Position numbers and translations under genes: made by a program. A stretch of DNA of 39,198 nucleotides from Veillonellaceae bacterium. Lineage in GTDB: Bacteria; Bacillota; Negativicutes; JAAYSF01. This document shows, in pieces, positions 7,606-14,803 of the stretch. The stretch lies in the NCBI GenBank assembly GCA_012523975.1, contig JAAYSF010000001.1, forward strand, positions 1 through 39,198, in the 5' to 3' direction. Position 1 is the stretch's first letter; every line of letters starts with the position of its first letter. Under the pieces are notes generated by a model, which saw only the letters and a list, made by a program, of their open reading frames with translations, did no database searches and was not told the DNA's origin.

Positions 7606-8571
7606 ATGGGATTTTATCTAGGTATAGACGTAGGCTCGGTTAGTACTAATATTGTTGTTGTTGATGATGGTGGTAAGGTTAATGACGCTTTATATATTAG
7701 GACGCAGGGACAGCCGATAGTGGCAGTGCAAACAGGGCTTAGACAGATACGGGACAAGTACCCGAACCTGGATATCAAGGGGGTTGGCACAACCGGCAGC
7801 GCCCGTCAGCTAACCGGTGTCATAGTAGGTGCTGATAGTGTCAAAAATGAAATAACAGCTCATGCAGTTGCCGCCATGCATATTATTCCTGACGTGCGGA
7901 CTGTGATCGAGATAGGTGGTCAAGACTCAAAAATAATTTTGATTCGTGACGGTATCGTAACCGATTTTGCAATGAATACGGTATGTGCTGCTGGGACAGG
8001 CTCGTTCCTCGACCAACAAGCCGCTCGCCTGAATATACCGATTGAGGAATTTGGCAATATCGCCCTAACTGCTACCTCACCTGTCAGAATTGCCGGACGA
8101 TGCGCAGTTTTTGCCGAGTCGGATATGATCCACAAACAACAGACAGGCCATCCTATTTCCGATATTTTAAAAGGCTTATGCCAAGCACTTGTGCGGAACT
8201 ATTTGAGCAATGTCGGTAAAGGTAAGCAGATTCAGCAGCCGGTTCTGTTTCAGGGCGGTGTTGCTGCTAATAAAGGGATGAAACAGGCTTTTGAAGAAGC
8301 GCTGGGGTGCGAAGTTGTAATTCCGCCTCATTATAGTGTTATGGGAGCAGTGGGAGCGGCACTTTTGGCGCGGGAAGAATTGCAGACCAAGCCAATAACA
8401 GCTTTCCGGGGCTTTGATGTAGTTGATTTTACCTATACGCCGCATAGTTTTGAATGCGGTGGCTGTTCGAACATGTGCGAAGTCATCGAAATAAAACTTA
8501 ATGGTGAGGTTGCCGCCCGGTGGGGCGATCGCTGCGGCAAATGGAGCAGCAAAGCGACAGCAGTCTCGTAA
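7606..8571 (+). CDS. HgdC/BadFG-type acyl-CoA dehydratase activase (ATPase)
   Basis: 321 residues from ATG 7606 (GGGAGGGTG 2 bases upstream). It is an ASKHA-fold ATPase of the HgdC family: phosphate loop LGIDVGSVSTN at 5-15 and adenosine-side motif near QGGVAANKG (216-224). Cys127 (NTVCAAGTGSFLD) and Cys166 (RIAGRCAVFAESD) match the two Cys of HgdC that hold one [4Fe-4S] cluster across the dimer. Such activators use ATP to push one low-potential electron into a partner dehydratase or reductase. About 55 residues beyond the HgdC core carry a further Cys set, C284, C287, C291 and C310, which could bind metal or another cluster. It begins a three-gene operon whose partners are the next two genes. 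The substrate is not known. Confidence 0.88.
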   Translation: MGFYLGIDVGSVSTNIVVVDDGGKVNDALYIRTQGQPIVAVQTGLRQIRDKYPNLDIKGVGTTGSARQLTGVIVGADSVKNEITAHAVAAMHIIPDVRTVIEIGGQDSKIILIRDGIVTDFAMNTVCAAGTGSFLDQQAARLNIPIEEFGNIALTATSPVRIAGRCAVFAESDMIHKQQTGHPISDILKGLCQALVRNYLSNVGKGKQIQQPVLFQGGVAANKGMKQAFEEALGCEVVIPPHYSVMGAVGAALLAREELQTKPITAFRGFDVVDFTYTPHSFECGGCSNMCEVIEIKLNGEVAARWGDRCGKWSSKATAVS

Positions 8572-8584
8572 AGGGGATGGGACA

Positions 8585-9487
8585 TTGGCAATACGTGTTG
8601 GAATACCGCGTTGTTTGTTGTTTTATCAGTATGGGGCAATCTGGGAGAAGTTTTTGCGCGAGCTTGGCGCTCAAGTAATTATATCGGGTGATACAACCCG
8701 TAAGACAATGGATGCGGGCAGTGAATTGGATGAAGTGTGTTTGCCTGTAAAGGTTGCTTTTGGACATGTGCAAGAGCTGGCTGAAAAGGTTGATTATCTG
8801 TTTGTTCCGCGGATGATAAGTGTTGCGCGGGGACAGTATACCTGTCCTAAAATTATCGGTATGCCAGATCTTCTCCGAATGAATATGGCGGGTTTGCCGC
8901 CTATAATCGATGTCAATATTGATCTTAGGCAGAGAAAACGCAATCTATATAAGGCAATTAATGATATTGGCATACTGTTTGGTAAAGGGCCGCTGGTTAG
9001 CTTTTATGCGTGGCATAAGGCCAAACAACTGCACCGTAAGGAACTGGCGGCTGAAAATGGGCAAAAAAAAGTTGCGCTGATCGGTCACCCGTACATAATT
9101 CATGATAGGCAATTAAGTATGGATGTTATAAATAGACTTCATAAGCTTCAGTTTAATGTTGTAACGCCTGAAATGGTTGACAGTCAGAAAGCTGATCAAG
9201 CCGCCAAGGTGCTTGGGAAAAAGCTTTTTTGGTCGTATAGTCACCACATGGCCGGAGCTGCACTGGCATATATGCAGCCCGACAATAAGGTTGACGGCAT
9301 TATTTTCCTCACATCATTCTCATGCGGACCTGACGCACTGACGGCTGAGCTTGTCGGCCAGCATGCTCATTCACGAGGAATCCCCTATATGCTGCTGACG
9401 GTTGACGAGCATACGGCTGAGGCTGGTTTTATAACCAGACTGGAGGCATTTACCGATATGCTTAGACGGAGGTGGGCTCTGTGCTGA
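8585..9487 (+). CDS. DUF2229-type acyl-CoA dehydratase-related protein
   Basis: 300 residues from TTG 8585 (AGGGGATGGG upstream). The N-terminus GIPRCLLFYQYGAIWEKFL and the later SELDEVCLPVKVAFGHV are the marks of the DUF2229 family, a relative of the HgdB/benzoyl-CoA reductase fold that is often fused to or next to HgdC-type activases. Cys residues that could ligate a cluster include C10, C52 and C87 (GQYTCPK), plus one in FLTSFSCGPDALTAELVG. The C-terminal YMLLTVDEHTAEAGFITRLE segment recurs in the next protein, suggesting the two are paralogous halves. Start region reads through the upstream gene's end. Product names such as 2-hydroxyglutaryl-CoA dehydratase are by similarity only. Confidence 0.82.
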   Translation: MAIRVGIPRCLLFYQYGAIWEKFLRELGAQVIISGDTTRKTMDAGSELDEVCLPVKVAFGHVQELAEKVDYLFVPRMISVARGQYTCPKIIGMPDLLRMNMAGLPPIIDVNIDLRQRKRNLYKAINDIGILFGKGPLVSFYAWHKAKQLHRKELAAENGQKKVALIGHPYIIHDRQLSMDVINRLHKLQFNVVTPEMVDSQKADQAAKVLGKKLFWSYSHHMAGAALAYMQPDNKVDGIIFLTSFSCGPDALTAELVGQHAHSRGIPYMLLTVDEHTAEAGFITRLEAFTDMLRRRWALC

Positions 9488-10560
9488 TTACTTACCCGCA
9501 TATGGGAACGATGGCCATAGTGCTTGAAGCCCTCTTTACCAGCCTAGGCCGAACGGTATTAACACCGCCGCCGATTACTAAGCGAACCATGGAATTAGGC
9601 GTAAAAAATTCACCGGAGACAGTTTGTCTGCCGTTTAAGGTCACACTTGGCAATTTTATTGAAGCGCTTGACCAAGGGGCCGATACTCTTGTCACCTGCG
9701 GCGGAGTCGGTCCCTGCCGCCTCGGCTATTATGCCGAAGTGCAAAAAGGTATTTTACAGCAGCTTGGCTATAAGTTTGATATGCTTGTAATTGAACCTGA
9801 TATTGTCGACGTTTTAAAACATTTGCGCAAGGTGGCTTATAAAAAGAGTCTTCGGGAAATTTATCATGCCTTTAAATTTGCCGGCGCTAAGATGAACGCG
9901 CTTGATAGTATTGAAAAAGGCCTAACCGCACTTAGGCCTCGTCAGAAAACTCCTGGTTCAGCCGATGCAATTTGGCAGCGAGCTGTTACTGATATTGCCT
10001 ATTCCCAGGATATTCCGCAGATTACAAATGTTTTGCAGGATACCCTTTCCAAAATTGAACGTGATATGTGTTATGATGCCGAGCCGCTTAAAATCGGGCT
10101 GGTTGGCGAAATTTACGTAACAATAGAGCCGTTTATCAACTTAAATATTGAACGGCTATTAGGAAATATGGGTGTTGAAGTTCATAAAATAATGTATCTT
10201 AGCGACTATGTCCGCGGCCACCTTTTAAGAAAACGGGAGTATCTGGATAAATATGAAGACCTATTTGCTTTAGCCAAACCATATCTTGGTCATTATGTCG
10301 GCGGTCACGGGCTAAAAAGTATCGGCCATACTATCGACATGAGCCAGTCTGGATATGATGGTGTAATCCAGGTCTATCCGTTCACTTGTATGCCCGAAGT
10401 AATTGCCAAGAACATTTTGCCAAAAGTGAGTCAAGACAGGAATATTCCGGTATTGTCGCTTGTATATGACGAGCAGTCAGGTGAAGCCGGGATATTAACC
10501 CGGTTGGAAGCTTTTATTGATTTGCTCAAATCACGAAAAAAGATTGCCGCTCTCAGTTAG
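9481..10560 (+). CDS. HgdB/benzoyl-CoA-reductase-like component (CoA protein activase family)
   Basis: 359 residues from GTG 9481, with GGAGG 8 bases upstream; it overlaps the previous gene by 7 bases, so the two are translationally coupled. Motifs: VLITYPHMGTMAIVLEALF at the start, SPETVCLPFKVTLGNFIEAL (C-containing, parallel to CLPVKVAFGH in the preceding protein), TCGGVGPCRLGYYAEVQ with two Cys, and the C-terminal QVYPFTCMPEVIAKNILP and DEQSGEAGILTRLEAF. These are typical of the HGD-D superfamily and should hold an iron-sulfur cluster receiving electrons from the activase. The whole three-gene set resembles a split version of large multidomain proteins in this superfamily. Substrate unknown. 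Confidence 0.82.
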   Translation: MLITYPHMGTMAIVLEALFTSLGRTVLTPPPITKRTMELGVKNSPETVCLPFKVTLGNFIEALDQGADTLVTCGGVGPCRLGYYAEVQKGILQQLGYKFDMLVIEPDIVDVLKHLRKVAYKKSLREIYHAFKFAGAKMNALDSIEKGLTALRPRQKTPGSADAIWQRAVTDIAYSQDIPQITNVLQDTLSKIERDMCYDAEPLKIGLVGEIYVTIEPFINLNIERLLGNMGVEVHKIMYLSDYVRGHLLRKREYLDKYEDLFALAKPYLGHYVGGHGLKSIGHTIDMSQSGYDGVIQVYPFTCMPEVIAKNILPKVSQDRNIPVLSLVYDEQSGEAGILTRLEAFIDLLKSRKKIAALS

Positions 10561-10584
10561 TGAGGGTAGGCAATCTTTTTTTTA
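10536..10584 (+). terminator. Rho-independent terminator overlapping the operon's last codons
   Basis: AAAAAGATTGCC pairs with GGCAATCTTTTT across a 20-base loop holding the stop codon, and ends in a long T-run. The A-run before the stem means it could also stop transcription on the other strand. Confidence 0.85.
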
Positions 10585-10691
10585 GCCCTCGTGTTAAGAT
10601 CAATTTTTCAATAAAATTATTACTAATAGACTAGAAAATCCATTACTGGGAACTTTAGATAATGAAATTCTAGCGATTAGAGGGGGCAGTC

Positions 10692-11921
10692 ATGCTTACA
10701 CGCCGTGATTTTTTAAGATTGTGCATGTCTTCTACCTTGACTTTGAGCTTAGCTGAAAAGCTATTTCCGCTAGTCATACAAGCCCAAGAACAACGTCAGG
10801 TAGCAAGGCCGCCGGTAATTTGGTTGGAACTTGGTACTTGCACGGGTAATTCGATATCGCTTGATAATGCGACCAATCCTAATTTACTCGAATTGTTTAC
10901 AAAAATGCTTGATCTTAGATATTCGGTATTGTTTAATTCGGCGCAAGGCGACTTGGCGGTCAAAGCCTTGATGGATACTGTTAATAAAGAGTCGGGGAAA
11001 TTTTGGCTGATTATTGAGGGTTCGGTTATGACGGCTGATAATGGCCGGTTCAATGAGATATTTATGCGGAACGGGGCAATGATTACCGGGCTGGCTGCCC
11101 TTCAAGAATTTGCTCCCAAGGCTAAACATATAATCGCGGTGGGCGATTGTGCCTGCTATGGCGGACCGGCAGCTGCCCATCCAAATCTCGGCGGGGCTAA
11201 AGGGGTATGGGATGTTATTAAGCAGCAAGTTATTAATGTTCCGGGATGTCCGGCTAATCCGGACTGGATGACGGGTACTTTTACTCATCTACTATTCTAC
11301 GGAATGCCCGAGCTTGATGCCTATAACCGGCCTAAGCTGTTTTTCGGCAAGACAATTCACGATTTGTGTCATCGCCGACAGCAGTTTGAAGATGGTATTT
11401 TTGCCAGCTTTCCGGGTGAAGACGGGTGCTTGTATAAAGTGGGCTGTAAGGGGCCGGTTACGCATGCCGACTGCCCTACCCGTCAGTGGAATCAATATGT
11501 CAATTGGCCGGTGAAAGCCGGGACGCCATGCATCGGCTGCGCAAGCCCCCACTTTCCTGACGGTATGATGCCGTTTTTTAACCACCTGCCGGATATCCAA
11601 ACGCCGGCCGTAGCTGTCAACGTTAGAAAGCTTGGGGCGGCGCTGACAGTATTGGGAGTAGGGGCGATTGGCACTCACCTGGCAGCCGGGGTATTTGCCC
11701 GGCGAATTCATAAGCACTATTTGAAAGGTACCAAACCGGGTGAAAGTTTGCCACCGGAAAACCTTACTCAATTAAAGCAAGACCTTGATGATTTAATAAG
11801 AGAGCAGAACGCGCTAATGGCAGAGACCAAAAACCTCGCTGTACAAAACCAACGCCGTAAGCGAAAGTCATTTTTGAAGCGCATCCGCGATTTTTGGCAT
11901 AATGAAAGTAAGAAGGAGTAG
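10692..11921 (+). CDS. [NiFe] hydrogenase small subunit, Tat-exported, non-canonical proximal cluster
   Basis: 409 residues. A twin-arginine signal (TRRDFLRL, R4-R5) predicts export of the folded enzyme. Iron-sulfur ligands: proximal cluster C50, C153 and C186 (NVPGCPANP); distal H223, C226, C246, C252; medial C261, C280, C283. The fourth proximal ligand, the second Cys of the usual CxxC, is Asn53 (CTGN). An extra Cys155 lies in GDCACYGG and might compensate. A membrane helix at about 313-335 anchors the C-terminus, as in group 1 enzymes. Unusually, about 70 more residues follow, with a charged coiled-coil-like stretch (360-385) and a basic tail. Two bases separate it from the large subunit. 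From memory, Asn or Asp at this site also occurs in cyanobacterial-type (2a) and actinobacterial-type (1h) enzymes, so this may be a divergent subgroup. Confidence 0.92.
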   Translation: MLTRRDFLRLCMSSTLTLSLAEKLFPLVIQAQEQRQVARPPVIWLELGTCTGNSISLDNATNPNLLELFTKMLDLRYSVLFNSAQGDLAVKALMDTVNKESGKFWLIIEGSVMTADNGRFNEIFMRNGAMITGLAALQEFAPKAKHIIAVGDCACYGGPAAAHPNLGGAKGVWDVIKQQVINVPGCPANPDWMTGTFTHLLFYGMPELDAYNRPKLFFGKTIHDLCHRRQQFEDGIFASFPGEDGCLYKVGCKGPVTHADCPTRQWNQYVNWPVKAGTPCIGCASPHFPDGMMPFFNHLPDIQTPAVAVNVRKLGAALTVLGVGAIGTHLAAGVFARRIHKHYLKGTKPGESLPPENLTQLKQDLDDLIREQNALMAETKNLAVQNQRRKRKSFLKRIRDFWHNESKKE

Positions 11922-11923
11922 CT

Positions 11924-13324
11924 ATGGCTGTTAAAACGATATTTCCCTTTACGCGAATTCACGCACCAATGCGCTTGGATGTTGATATTCAAGGCGGCAA
12001 GGTCATCGATGCCCATGTTTCGGGTACACTGTTCCGAGGTTTTGAAAATATGATGATTGGCCGGGATCCGCGTGATTGCGTCTTCTTTATGCAGCGGATT
12101 TGCGGCATATGCTCATCGGCCCATTCGGTCGCTTCTGCTATCGCTTTACAGCAGATATTCAAAGTTGCAATGCCGCCCAATGGACAACACTTAGCAAATC
12201 TTATTTTTGCCGCAGATATAATCCAAAACCATCTCCGGCACTTTTACGTGTTGGTTTTTTTTGATTATGTAAAAGGACCGGATATTCCGCCCTATGTTCC
12301 TAGGCTCAATGGTGATTACCGGATACCTGAAAAAGTGAGCGCAGAGCTGTTGGAGCATATGAAACAAGGCGTTCATTTGTCAGCCCGTGCTCATGAGATG
12401 ATGGCGATTTTTGGTGCAAAAACACCGCATCAGCAGACAATCCTGCCGAGCGGAGTTACTGAAAAAGCGTCCAGTGAACGGATTGTTGCTTACCGGAGCA
12501 TCCTGTCGGAAATAACCGAATGGGTTGAGAAGGTTCATATCCCGGATGTGTTGACTATCGCTAGCTATTATAAGGATTATTATAATTTAGGAATTGGTTA
12601 CGGCAATTTCATCTCTTATGGCATGTTTACCCACCCGGTATCCGGTAAGCAGGAATTTCAGCCAGGGATTATAAAAAACCGGGGTCGGGTAGAACAAGTT
12701 GATATGGCTCAAATAACTGAAGATATTACCGCGAGCTGGTACAGCGACCAGGTCTATGCCCGTCATCCTGCCGAAGGAACTACAGTGCCGGATCGAGACA
12801 AGGCCGAAGCATATTCATGGGTAAAAGCACCCCGCTATGATGGGCAGCCATTTGAAACCGGGCCATTGGCGCGCGGTTTCATCTGCGGGGACTATCAACG
12901 CGGTATTTCAGCAATGGACAGAGTGGTAGCCCGGGCTTATGAAACCTTGAAAATCTGCCGGTTAGCAGCTAGCTGGCTCGATCAGCTAGCTGTGAACGGA
13001 CCAACCATCTTACATTATACGCCGCTACCCAACGGTGAAGGCTATGGAACAACAGATGCGATGCGGGGAGCGCTGGGGCATTGGCTAAAAGTTAAGAACG
13101 GCAAGGTGGTACACTACCAAGTAATAACGCCGACAACGTGGAATTTCTCACCCCGCGATTCTCAAGGAAGGCGTGGGCCGGTAGAAGAAGCTCTGGTCGG
13201 AACGCCAGTGGCCGACCCCGAGAGTCTGATCGAGGTCGGCCGCGTTGTAAGATCGTTTGATCCTTGTTTTACTTGTGCTGTGCATCTGTTAAATATGTCA
13301 GATGATCCGGTGAGGCTGGTTTAA
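11924..13324 (+). CDS. [NiFe] hydrogenase large (catalytic) subunit
   Basis: 466 residues; AAGGAG 5 bases upstream of the ATG. Both active-site pairs are intact: C60 and C63 in RICGICSSAH, and C448 and C451 in DPCFTCAVH. The C-terminus continues 12 residues past His454, so it needs a maturation endopeptidase after Ni insertion; no such protease or hyp gene is in this window. YDGQPFETGPLARG, RGALGHW and TPTTWNFSPRD match the family. Two departures: the N-terminal TRIEGH motif of typical group 1 enzymes reads TRIHAP here, so the proton-gate Glu is His13; and the usual HSFDPC reads RSFDPC. It probably oxidises H2 outside the membrane and passes electrons through the small subunit to a cytochrome b. 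Confidence 0.93.
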   Translation: MAVKTIFPFTRIHAPMRLDVDIQGGKVIDAHVSGTLFRGFENMMIGRDPRDCVFFMQRICGICSSAHSVASAIALQQIFKVAMPPNGQHLANLIFAADIIQNHLRHFYVLVFFDYVKGPDIPPYVPRLNGDYRIPEKVSAELLEHMKQGVHLSARAHEMMAIFGAKTPHQQTILPSGVTEKASSERIVAYRSILSEITEWVEKVHIPDVLTIASYYKDYYNLGIGYGNFISYGMFTHPVSGKQEFQPGIIKNRGRVEQVDMAQITEDITASWYSDQVYARHPAEGTTVPDRDKAEAYSWVKAPRYDGQPFETGPLARGFICGDYQRGISAMDRVVARAYETLKICRLAASWLDQLAVNGPTILHYTPLPNGEGYGTTDAMRGALGHWLKVKNGKVVHYQVITPTTWNFSPRDSQGRRGPVEEALVGTPVADPESLIEVGRVVRSFDPCFTCAVHLLNMSDDPVRLV

Positions 13325-13338
13325 GTCTCACCGCTTTT
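13308..13338 (+). terminator. Weak terminator after the hydrogenase genes
   Basis: CGGTGAG / CTCACCG stem (7 bp, 12-base loop) spans the large-subunit stop codon and is followed by CTTTTAG. It lies at a convergent gene boundary with only 12 bases between stop codons. Confidence 0.45.
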
Positions 13339-13870
13339 AGTTTGAGGTGGTGTTACGCCGGGACCGGCTGGTTTTTGGAGTATCATGAATCCACATGTAG
13401 AGGGCGGTATAAATGGTATAGCCCAAGAGACCCAAAGCAATCCAACTATAACCGCCTAGGGTGATGAGAAAGCCCCAGCGTTCAGGTCCGTAAACGGTGA
13501 TGATTTCGCCCGAAGCCAGTACGAAACCGCCAAGTACAACTAGGAGGGCAAAAATACGCTGCATTCGTTCACTTGTCTCGATATAGCGGCTAGCAATCAA
13601 AAGCGGTGCACAGAGAGCACCGGTAAGCATCAGTTCAAGGGGAATGCGGCTGTGTATTTCGCGTGCTGCTGCTTCCGCCCGGTATTGGAGGGCAAAGGCC
13701 GATGCTGCTTCAAAATCGCCTTTGACGGCCATATTAAGCGCCATATCAAGATTATAAAGCAGTGAATGGTGATGGGCGAGATTTAGAAGAAATTGATAAA
13801 ACATGCTATAAGCTATCCCTGCTAAAAAAAGCAGCAGGCTGCCCATTAGCAAAATTCGCTGACTATTCAT
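13337..13870 (-). CDS. Four-helix membrane protein of the hydrogenase locus, unknown family
   Basis: 177 residues on the minus strand, second gene after the cytochrome b (57-base gap), ending just opposite the hydrogenase large subunit. Hydrophobic segments lie at about 6-30, 78-93, 104-124 and 133-160. A His cluster (AHHHS, 32-36) and REIHSRIP (70-77) sit at helix ends and could bind heme or metal, but I see no standard motif. The tail is basic. AGGAGAG precedes the ATG by about 9 bases. Co-transcription with the cytochrome b and position facing the hydrogenase suggest an accessory membrane subunit of the H2-oxidising complex; this is inferred from position only. Confidence 0.72.
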   Translation of the reverse strand: MNSQRILLMGSLLLFLAGIAYSMFYQFLLNLAHHHSLLYNLDMALNMAVKGDFEAASAFALQYRAEAAAREIHSRIPLELMLTGALCAPLLIASRYIETSERMQRIFALLVVLGGFVLASGEIITVYGPERWGFLITLGGYSWIALGLLGYTIYTALYMWIHDTPKTSRSRRNTTSN

Positions 13871-13927
13871 GGGTTAGCTCTCTCCTCATTATGGGTATAA
13901 GTATAAACTTGCCAAACCAGGAGGATT

Positions 13928-14527
13928 CTAATCATTTTTATCGGTTTTGTTAGGCTCTTTTTCAATATAACCTGTAAATATAGCTTGAAGTTTAGCCGGA
14001 TCTTCGGTGAAAACAAGGTAAAAGTGAAGCGGAATTGTAGCCGCAAAAAAGATGGCGACAAAATAATGAAGGATGCGGACAGTATTTAAGCCGCCTAGGT
14101 GCAGCTGCAGCCAAGAAGTTTTATCGGGAAACAGCAGAATCATACTGGTAAACGATGCTACCAGCACAGCTACTCCCCAGGAAGTGAAAAGCCATTTTTG
14201 GCCGGGATTATAGCGGCCAAAGTTGGGGTGGCCATCGGTTATAAATAGTACATAGCGGGTAAAACTGCGCATGTTGACCCAGTCACCGGGCAGTAATAAA
14301 ATTTCGGTAAATTTTTTTGTAACAGCATAGTAATATATCTGCCCAAGCAAATTGGCTATTAAGATGAGACCAAACATGCTATGAATTTTACGGACCATGT
14401 TTAGCGGAACGGTTATTGCTGAAATGGGGTTATTGATATACAAGCCGGTGAATAGGAGGACCATGACGCACACAAACATTACCCAGTGAAAAATGCGGAT
14501 TGGGAGCGGCTGCAGTAGTAGTTTCAT
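13928..14527 (-). CDS. b-type cytochrome, hydrogenase cytochrome b-like (HyaC/HupC type)
   Basis: 199 residues on the minus strand with four membrane helices. His14 (RIFHW), His49 (RKIHS), His154 (RILHYF) and His168 (PLHFYL) match the arrangement that coordinates two b hemes in Ni/Fe-hydrogenase and formate dehydrogenase cytochromes. It would pass electrons from the small subunit's distal cluster to menaquinone. AGGAGG lies 10 bases before the ATG. It is not in the hydrogenase operon but in a convergent operon with the unknown four-helix protein. The charged loop between helices 2 and 3 (about 70-112) is long. The divergent neighbour is spoIIE. Confidence 0.85.
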   Translation of the reverse strand: MKLLLQPLPIRIFHWVMFVCVMVLLFTGLYINNPISAITVPLNMVRKIHSMFGLILIANLLGQIYYYAVTKKFTEILLLPGDWVNMRSFTRYVLFITDGHPNFGRYNPGQKWLFTSWGVAVLVASFTSMILLFPDKTSWLQLHLGGLNTVRILHYFVAIFFAATIPLHFYLVFTEDPAKLQAIFTGYIEKEPNKTDKND

Positions 14528-14619
14528 AAAAACATAACCTCCTCGCGCTTAAAATCCCCAAATATCGGTGTTTTACACATTGAAAATTTACTTGCTATAG
14601 GCGCATACCCTTGAGTTTT

Positions 14620-14626
14620 ATCGACA
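14620..14626 (+). promoter_or_regulatory. Possible Spo0A box upstream of spoIIE
   Basis: ATCGACA matches the 0A-box (TTCGACA form) in 6 of 7 positions and is followed by AAAAA. spoIIE is activated by Spo0A in B. subtilis. It lies 178 bases before the spoIIE start in the 276-base divergent gap 14528-14803, which otherwise shows AT-rich DNA and no confident promoter. Single short matches are common by chance. Confidence 0.25.
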
Positions 14627-14803
14627 AAAAATGCAGCCATCATGCAGCCAAAACATGAAAAGTCGCTGATAGGCCGGGATAATTTTGAGTTTTCTCGCGG
14701 ATAGTGTCAGATTTTTTTACGATTGGTATGACTTGTTCAGACATACACCGTTTTACAATTTATGTAAAATATTAAGTAACACACGATACGAGGTGGATAA
14801 GTT

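Noticed and set aside
10585-10691. Sigma-54 or strong sigma-A promoter before the hydrogenase operon
   Set aside because: No TGGCAC-N5-TTGCA and no acceptable -35/-10 pair; the region is AT-rich only.
11292-11771. Minus-strand open frame of 159 codons inside the hydrogenase small subunit
   Set aside because: It lies wholly within a gene with a complete set of cluster ligands and lacks a start site.
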